DNA of 8,054 nt. Source: Bacteroides sp. (lineage in GTDB: Bacteria; Bacteroidota; Bacteroidia; Bacteroidales; Bacteroidaceae). Both the position numbers and the translations under genes were made by a program. Under the pieces are notes generated by a model, which worked only from the letters and a program-made list of their open reading frames with translations, was not told the origin of the DNA and did not search any database. Position 1 is the first letter of the stretch. Every line of letters begins with the position of its first letter. Where the stretch lies: the NCBI GenBank assembly GCA_019412865.1, contig DXOJ01000692.1:6044-14097 (forward strand), read 5' to 3'. Below, in pieces: positions 7,154 through 8,054 of the stretch.

Positions 7154-8050
7154 CTATAAATCATGATCTATCTGAATAAAAATTCTTTCTCTATAATCAG
7201 ACGGTGTCATGCCGGTATGTTCGCGAAAGAACCTTGTCATAACGGAATTCGACTGGAAGTTTGTACGTGATGCCACTTCTTTTATTTCAAGGTCCGAATC
7301 CCGTAGAAGAGCCTTTATCTCAAGAATGGAATATTCTATAATCCAGTCTTTTGCCGAACGGCCGCTCATATCCGTAATTACCATTGTAAGGTGTTTAGCG
7401 GACACGCACATCTTTTGCGCATAAAACGCAACATCCCGGCTTACGGTATGAAATTCGATCACCAAACAAAAGAAGTCGAATAAAAGTTTTTCCTTACGGG
7501 TATATTTTACTAATTCGGCAGCTTTCGGATTTCTTTTATAAGCCACATAGATATCCCAATAGAAAACACGTAATAGTTGCATAATAGACTCCCGTCTGAA
7601 TAAGTTCCGAGGCAAGTTGATACGATAAATCAGTATATGACAAAAGTGAATGAAGCGTTGACATTCTTCATCGGATAGCGGAATACTGAAATTCTTCCGC
7701 ATGTAAAAGAAAAAATCAAGAGTAGGTATACATACTCCGCTTATCGTATCCATAAACAGGTTTTTGGATATTTTTAGAAATGTCATTGAAAGGTCATCGC
7801 TAATCTCTGTGACAGCAGCCAACTGGAAAGGAAAAATAACCACCAGATCATTGGGAACAATCCGTCGTTTATTACCAAAAACATTGAAAAGCGCACTTCC
7901 TCCCGTACATATCCCGTTTATCCCTTCTTCAAGATATGCAGGAGTTTCATTAAGCGGTAAATCGTCTATTTTAGTATAGACATTAAACTCTTCTGTTTCT
8001 GATATATTATCAAATACTTTATTTTGCCTATATGGCTTATTATCTTTCAT
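7154..8050 (-). CDS. AraC-family transcriptional regulator
   Basis: This 298-residue protein is a one-component cytosolic regulator with no signal peptide or membrane segment. Residues about 20-120 look like a degenerate cupin-type sensing domain (GINGICTGGSALFNV at 43-57, PNDLVVIFPF at 66-75). The middle (about 125-195) is helical. The C-terminal AraC DNA-binding domain (about 195-290) has both helix-turn-helix motifs: the first around 207-230 (VAFYAQKMCVSAKHL) and the second around 256-287, where IKEVASRTNFQSNSV leads into the conserved ending RFFREHTGMTPSDYR. The ATG at 8050 is only 4 bases from the window edge, so an earlier in-frame start cannot be excluded, though the length is normal for the family. 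Three more stop codons follow its TAG within 20 bases. It sits directly upstream of the enzyme genes on the same strand but behind its own terminator, so it may control them without being co-transcribed. The gene appears more A+T-rich than the enzyme genes. The effector is unknown. Confidence 0.93.
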   Translation of the reverse strand: MKDNKPYRQNKVFDNISETEEFNVYTKIDDLPLNETPAYLEEGINGICTGGSALFNVFGNKRRIVPNDLVVIFPFQLAAVTEISDDLSMTFLKISKNLFMDTISGVCIPTLDFFFYMRKNFSIPLSDEECQRFIHFCHILIYRINLPRNLFRRESIMQLLRVFYWDIYVAYKRNPKAAELVKYTRKEKLLFDFFCLVIEFHTVSRDVAFYAQKMCVSAKHLTMVITDMSGRSAKDWIIEYSILEIKALLRDSDLEIKEVASRTNFQSNSVMTRFFREHTGMTPSDYRERIFIQIDHDL

Positions 8051-8054
8051 TGAC

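Overview
The window reads as a piece of a Bacteroides-type (Bacteroidota) genome. The grounds are a moderate-to-low G+C content, weak Shine-Dalgarno signals, several secreted carbohydrate-active enzymes in tandem on one strand, and an intergenic hairpin built from 9-base GGATTAC-type units of a kind I associate with Bacteroides genomes. I infer the genus from gene content; no rRNA or other marker gene is present.

All four genes are on the minus strand, so they are read from high to low coordinates. First comes an AraC-family regulator (8050 to 7154), followed by a strong minus-strand intrinsic terminator (7091 to 7047). A 93-base leader (7046 to 6954) must then hold the promoter of the enzyme genes. 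The enzymes follow: a 1099-residue GH106-type alpha-L-rhamnosidase (6953 to 3654), a 116-base gap holding a 23-bp imperfect hairpin (3563-3640), a 477-residue SGNH sialate O-acetylesterase-like esterase (3537 to 2104), and, after 33 bases, a DUF5703/GH95-like protein (2070 to 1). The last gene runs off the left edge: 690 residues are visible and the C-terminus is missing.

All three enzymes carry N-terminal export signals, so they probably act in the periplasm or at the cell surface on one oligosaccharide. The esterase would strip acetyl groups, the GH106 would remove terminal alpha-L-rhamnose, and the DUF5703 protein would remove another, unknown sugar. This looks like the enzyme arm of a polysaccharide utilisation locus for an acetylated, rhamnose-containing glycan such as a pectin fragment or a bacterial or plant rhamnoside. 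No SusC/SusD pair, sulfatase or transporter lies in the window, so the substrate cannot be fixed from here.

The observations most worth a second look are the DUF5703 protein as a candidate glycosidase of unknown activity, with GH95-like motifs but a changed loop, the imperfect hairpin between the first two enzyme genes, and the terminator whose two arms are each an 8-bp palindrome. I saw no RNA genes, CRISPR arrays, insertion sequences or phage genes.
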